Positions 60,545-64,000 of a stretch of 64,000 nt of DNA are shown in pieces. Source of the DNA: Leadbetterella sp964563435 (GTDB lineage: Bacteria; Bacteroidota; Bacteroidia; Cytophagales; Spirosomataceae); the NCBI GenBank assembly GCA_964563435.1, contig CAZLXI010000016.1, positions 30,045 to 94,044 of the forward strand, given 5' to 3'. The notes under the pieces are model-generated. The model had not been told where the DNA came from. It searched no databases and saw only the letters and a list, made by a program, of their open reading frames with translations. Numbering within the stretch: the first letter of the stretch is position 1; each line of letters starts with the position of its first letter. The position numbers and the translations under genes are program-made.

Positions 60545-62200
60545 ATGAAACTCGGACTCGAATCATTAGACTATGGAATTTTTCTGGCCTATTTTGTGAT
60601 CGTATCCCTCTACGGGATCTGGATCTATAAGAACAAAGGCTCAAAAACGGCAGACAGCAAAGACTTTTTCCTGGCAGAAGGCTCACTGACCTGGTGGGCG
60701 ATCGGCGCTTCGATCATCGCCTCCAACATCTCGGCAGAGCAGTTTATCGGTATGAGCGGCCAGGCCTTTCAGCTGGGACTGGCCATTTCGGCTTATGAGC
60801 TGATCGGGGCCATTTCACTGGTGGTCATTGCGGTTTACTTCCTGCCCATGTATCTCAAAAACAACATTTATACCATGCCGCAGTTTCTGCAGGTGAGGTA
60901 TGACGGCCGGCTGGCTACTATCATGGCGGTATTCTGGCTGTTGTTATATATCCTGGTTAACCTCACCTCCATTATCTATCTGGGTGGGATCAGTCTTGAA
61001 AAAATGACCGGGTTCAGCTTTATGAGCTGCGCCGTCTTCCTGACGGTTTTTGCGGTGATCATTACACTCGGCGGGATGAAGGTGATCGGCTATACCGACG
61101 TGATACAGGTGATTTGCCTGGTGGTAGGCGGACTGGCCACTACCTATCTTGCTTTGGATCTGCTGTCGGATAAAGTAGGTTCGGGAAGCGGAATTTTTGA
61201 AGGGCTGCGCCTGATCAAAGAAAAGGCCGACTCCCACCTGCATATGATCTTTAAACCCAATGAATTCTTTGTACATGACGGTAAAGGAGGCCAGACCGAC
61301 GCCTATAAGCAGCTTCCGGGGATTATGATGTTTATTATCGGCGGTCAGTGGATCGTGAATTTCAATTATTTCGGGTGTAACCAGTACATTACGCAAAGAG
61401 CTTTGGGAGCAGACCTGAATACGGCCAGGAGAGGGCTTCTTTTTGCGGCGTTCCTGAAGCTTCTGATGCCTTTCATTGTGGTTCTTCCCGGATTGGCGGC
61501 CTATGTGCTCTTTAAGGAAAATGCGGATCAGGCCATTGTAAACGGCATCACGGATAACGGTATCGTAAGACCTGACAATGCGTATCCCGTACTCTTGAAT
61601 ATTTTGCCTACAGGCCTGAAAGGGCTGGCATTTGCAGCGCTGACGGCGGCCATCGTGGCCAGCCTGGCGGGTAAGGCCAACTCCGTATCTACCATTTATA
61701 TGCTGGACATCCACAAGAAGTTCTTCAATAAAAACCTGAACGAAAAGCAGACGGTGCGATACGGAAGGATCGCGATCATCGTTTCTTTTGCGATAGCTTT
61801 GCTGATAAGTCCTTTGTTGAAAAACTTCGGTCAGGGTTTTGAATATATCCAGGAATACACCGGGTTTATCTCACCGGGTATCTTATGTATATTCCTGCTG
61901 GGATTCTTCTGGAAAAAAGCCAGTACCGGGGGCGCCCTGGCAGCAGCGGTGCTGAGTATTCCTTTATCGGCCTTCTTTAAATACCAGGTTCCGGATATGC
62001 CGTTCCTGAACCGTATGGGGCTGGTGTTCTGGATTTGTGTGGCGGTGCATGTGGTCATCAGCCTGATGCAAGCCAAAGGGAAGGATAATCCTAAGGCATT
62101 CGCGCTGAAAAGAGAATGGTTCAGGGTGGAGCGGTCGTTTATTATCGGCGCGTTGGGGGTTTTCGGCCTGTTTGCGCTTATTTATTATATTTTCTGGTAA
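60545..62200 (+). CDS. Sodium:solute symporter (SSS family), probable arabinose transporter
   Basis: A 551-residue polytopic membrane protein with about 14 hydrophobic segments. SSS/SGLT features: SKDFFLAEGSLTWWAIGASIIASNISAEQFIGMSGQ near residues 38-73 (sodium-binding core), and the RALGADLNTARRGLLFAAFLKLL segment near 285-305. Bacteroidota arabinose loci often carry such a symporter (called AraT). Gene order strongly suggests uptake of L-arabinose across the inner membrane with sodium. The vSGLT-like sequence does not by itself fix the sugar. It is 15 nt downstream of araD. Confidence 0.85.
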   Translation: MKLGLESLDYGIFLAYFVIVSLYGIWIYKNKGSKTADSKDFFLAEGSLTWWAIGASIIASNISAEQFIGMSGQAFQLGLAISAYELIGAISLVVIAVYFLPMYLKNNIYTMPQFLQVRYDGRLATIMAVFWLLLYILVNLTSIIYLGGISLEKMTGFSFMSCAVFLTVFAVIITLGGMKVIGYTDVIQVICLVVGGLATTYLALDLLSDKVGSGSGIFEGLRLIKEKADSHLHMIFKPNEFFVHDGKGGQTDAYKQLPGIMMFIIGGQWIVNFNYFGCNQYITQRALGADLNTARRGLLFAAFLKLLMPFIVVLPGLAAYVLFKENADQAIVNGITDNGIVRPDNAYPVLLNILPTGLKGLAFAALTAAIVASLAGKANSVSTIYMLDIHKKFFNKNLNEKQTVRYGRIAIIVSFAIALLISPLLKNFGQGFEYIQEYTGFISPGILCIFLLGFFWKKASTGGALAAAVLSIPLSAFFKYQVPDMPFLNRMGLVFWICVAVHVVISLMQAKGKDNPKAFALKREWFRVERSFIIGALGVFGLFALIYYIFW

Positions 62201-62224
62201 ATCTTTAACCTTATTTAAAAAGTA

Positions 62225-63337
62225 ATGAAAACGCATTATTGGCTAATTTTGTTGATTATGACAGCATGCAGTAAAGAGAGATCCGTCTCCAACATTCAGA
62301 AATCAGACTTTGGAGTACTCGCCGACGGGTCGAAAGCAGACCTGTATACGCTTACCAATGCGAAGGGCATGGAAGTGAAGATCACCAACTACGGAGGGAC
62401 GATCACTTCCTGGACCGCCCCCGACAAAGACGGTAACTATGAAAATATCACACTCGGTTATGAAACGGTGGAAGATTATGTGGCCGGAAGCCCGTATTTC
62501 GGCGCCATCATAGGCCGTTACGGCAACCGGATAGCGGGCGGTAAACTGGCGATAAGCGATACCACTTACCAGTTACCGCTCAATGACGGGCCGAACTCGC
62601 TGCACGGCGGGGAAACAGGATTTGACAAGGTGCTTTGGGAGGCAACCCCGGCTGACGGCGAAGAGCCGCAGCTGAAACTGACCTACCTTTCTGAAGACGG
62701 TGAACAGGGCTATCCGGGCAACCTGCAGGTAACCGTGATCTATACCCTGCAAAAAGACAATTCCCTGAAAATCGATTACGAGGCAGTTACCGATAAGGAA
62801 ACGGTGGTGAACCTTACCAACCATGCCTATTTTAACCTGGCGGGAAGCAAAGCCGGGCAGATCACAGATCATGTACTTACCCTGAATGCCGACCGGTATC
62901 TGCCGGTGAGCGAAACGCTGATCCCTACGGGTGAATTGCGCGCGGTGGCAGGCACCGTATTTGATTTTACAAAGGCTACCCGGATCGGAGATGGAATCGG
63001 TGCGGATGATGAGCAGATCCGGTTCGGTAGGGGATATGACCATTGCTGGGTCTTTAGCGATCCTACCGCTACGTTAAAGTCGGTGGGCCGGGTTTCCGAT
63101 CCGAAATCAGGAAGGGAAATGGAAGTGCTGACCACTGAGCCGGCCATCCAGTTTTATTCCGGTAATTTCATGACGGGAGAATATAAGGGGAAGGGCGACT
63201 TAAGTTACCCGTACCGTACCGGCTTCTGCCTGGAAACCCAACACTATCCGGATTCGCCAAACCAGCCGGCCTTCCCTTCCACCTTACTGAAGCCGGGGGA
63301 GACGTATACATCTACGACGGTGTACAGGTTTTTATAG
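62225..63337 (+). CDS. galM: Aldose 1-epimerase (mutarotase), lipoprotein
   Basis: A 370-residue GalM-family enzyme with a lipobox LLIMTAC (Cys15), so it is probably anchored in the periplasm. Catalytic residues are H200 in NLTNHAYFNLAG and E337 in CLETQHYPDSPNQPAFPSTLL. Other motifs: ITNYGGTITSWTAPD, IIGRYGNRIAGG, NDGPNSLHGG. It interconverts alpha and beta anomers of released sugars such as arabinose or galactose to speed uptake. Last gene of the arabinose run, 24 nt after the symporter. A 190-nt stretch without recognisable sequence features separates it from the rRNA promoters. Confidence 0.93.
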   Translation: MKTHYWLILLIMTACSKERSVSNIQKSDFGVLADGSKADLYTLTNAKGMEVKITNYGGTITSWTAPDKDGNYENITLGYETVEDYVAGSPYFGAIIGRYGNRIAGGKLAISDTTYQLPLNDGPNSLHGGETGFDKVLWEATPADGEEPQLKLTYLSEDGEQGYPGNLQVTVIYTLQKDNSLKIDYEAVTDKETVVNLTNHAYFNLAGSKAGQITDHVLTLNADRYLPVSETLIPTGELRAVAGTVFDFTKATRIGDGIGADDEQIRFGRGYDHCWVFSDPTATLKSVGRVSDPKSGREMEVLTTEPAIQFYSGNFMTGEYKGKGDLSYPYRTGFCLETQHYPDSPNQPAFPSTLLKPGETYTSTTVYRFL

Positions 63338-63528
63338 GACGATTGCGCTCATCGTGATATAACATTTTCAATATTTTTTTGAACTAAAAGGGTCTTAGGG
63401 GGGTTATATGATTTCTGCCTTTGTTGTTCAGTTGCAGGCGGAGAAAATAATTTAATAGATGGGGGTGTATTTAATAGGCTGACTGACAGTCTTAAGGGTT
63501 TTTTTGTTGAAAAAACAGGGAGGAAGTG

Positions 63529-63559
63529 TTTGTTAAATAGTTAAAGGGTTGTACCTTTG
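63529..63559 (+). promoter_or_regulatory. rRNA promoter P1
   Basis: TTTG (63529-63532), 19 nt, TACCTTTG (63552-63559): an exact Bacteroidota housekeeping promoter. Start expected near 63566, about 384 nt before 16S rRNA. Confidence 0.85.
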
Positions 63560-63639
63560 CAATCCTTTCGAACAGAGGGGGAGGTTGAAGGGGATGAGAG
63601 AGCGACTTTTGGGGAATAAAAAAATATTTTAAAAAAGTC

Positions 63640-63669
63640 TTGACGGGTAAAAAATTCTTCCTACCTTTG
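63640..63669 (+). promoter_or_regulatory. rRNA promoter P2
   Basis: TTG (63640-63642), 19 nt, TACCTTTG (63662-63669), with an A-rich stretch directly upstream that may act as an UP-like element. Same geometry as P1, 110 bp downstream. Confidence 0.85.
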
Positions 63670-63824
63670 CACTCCCAAACGACGGTGGGGATATTAAAGG
63701 AAGGTGATTGGGGGGATAAAAAGAGGCTTAGGAGTAGGTAGGAAGAGGTGTAGAAGCAGCAAGCTCACGTGAAATAAGTGGGATAAAGTTCATTAACTTG
63801 TTGGGGATGAAGATGGAAGCACTG

Positions 63825-63845
63825 GCAGTGTTTTAAAAACACTGC
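63825..63845 (+). other. Palindromic hairpin in the rRNA leader
   Basis: GCAGTGTTTT-A-AAAACACTGC is a perfect palindrome around a central A, 105 nt before 16S rRNA. It may be a processing or antitermination structure. The remaining leader (63670-63949) has no gene. Confidence 0.5.
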
Positions 63846-63949
63846 GGTAAAGAGAAAGGTAATGCTTCAGGGAGACCTGAAGCCGAGTCAATTTTTTAGA
63901 AACAGATAATAAAGAGAGAGGCAAACTTCAGCTGATGTAGATGTAATTT

Positions 63950-64000
<51 letters not shown>

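Noticed and set aside
63338..63528. A small gene or tRNA between galM and the rRNA promoters
   Set aside because: No open frame with protein-like composition and no cloverleaf-like or T-loop sequence was found.

Overview
The window looks like a chromosomal scaffold from a member of the Bacteroidota. Evidence: two SusC/SusD pairs, a one-piece hybrid two-component regulator, a FecI/FecR-type sigma/anti-sigma pair, several promoters of the TTTG(or TTG)-N19-TAnnTTTG type, weak or absent Shine-Dalgarno sequences, and the start of a 16S rRNA gene with a Bacteroidota-like 5' end. The genus cannot be fixed from what is visible.

Layout. (1) 1-75: 5' end of a yjdM/phnA-like gene. (2) 280-11828: an L-rhamnose module with GntR and LysR regulators, a GH78 alpha-L-rhamnosidase, the transporter RhaT, a fused aldolase/dehydrogenase (RhaEW), isomerase RhaI, an FGGY kinase and an FMN L-lactate dehydrogenase. 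Together they take rhamnosides to DHAP plus pyruvate. (3) 11829-13740: a decayed strip with a Crp/Fnr fragment, a small lipoprotein, a 142-bp inverted repeat and the 3' remnant of a REP-associated (RAYT) transposase. (4) 13742-32599: polysaccharide utilization locus 1. A metallophosphoesterase and a hybrid two-component regulator lie on the minus strand; SusC, SusD, GH105, GH16, a Gfo/Idh/MocA oxidoreductase, a DUF2264 protein, a GH43 enzyme (split by a 100-N gap) and a HExxH protein lie on the plus strand. (5) 32665-39880: an AAA/DUF4143 ATPase with upstream iterons, a sigma/anti-sigma pair with two matching divergent promoters, a DUF6249-like membrane protein, a beta-barrel TonB receptor and a BNR_4 propeller protein. 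(6) 40027-63337: locus 2 and an L-arabinose regulon: ECF sigma, FecR, STN-SusC, SusD, GH97, GH127, two GH51, the Nudix-type regulator AraR, AraB, AraA, AraD, an SSS symporter and aldose 1-epimerase. (7) 63529-64000: tandem rRNA promoters, leader and the first 51 nt of 16S rRNA.

How it fits together. The enzyme set (GH78, GH105, GH16, GH43 of the galactanase-like type, GH127, GH51 x2, GH97, possibly DUF2264 and BNR_4) plus full rhamnose and arabinose catabolism suggests growth on a rhamnose- and arabinose-decorated plant glycan. Type II arabinogalactan (AGP or gum arabic type) is the best guess, with rhamnogalacturonan I side chains as the alternative. Two near-identical palindromes, just upstream of the GH97 gene and of araB, look like AraR operators and would join side-chain hydrolysis to arabinose catabolism.

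The most unusual signals are palindromic or tandem repeats inside coding DNA. A perfect 18-bp inverted repeat lies in the signal-peptide region of one GH51 gene, a REP-like pair in the N-terminus of the adjacent GH127 gene, and an in-frame 15-bp tandem array in the same GH127. Related copies occur elsewhere in the window. Other strong signals are the mirror-image ECF promoters at 35351-35470, exact 33-bp iterons before a TTG-started ATPase, and an antisense-oriented terminator in the leader of the second susC. The N gap is flanked by identical 55-bp sequences and is probably an assembly artefact.
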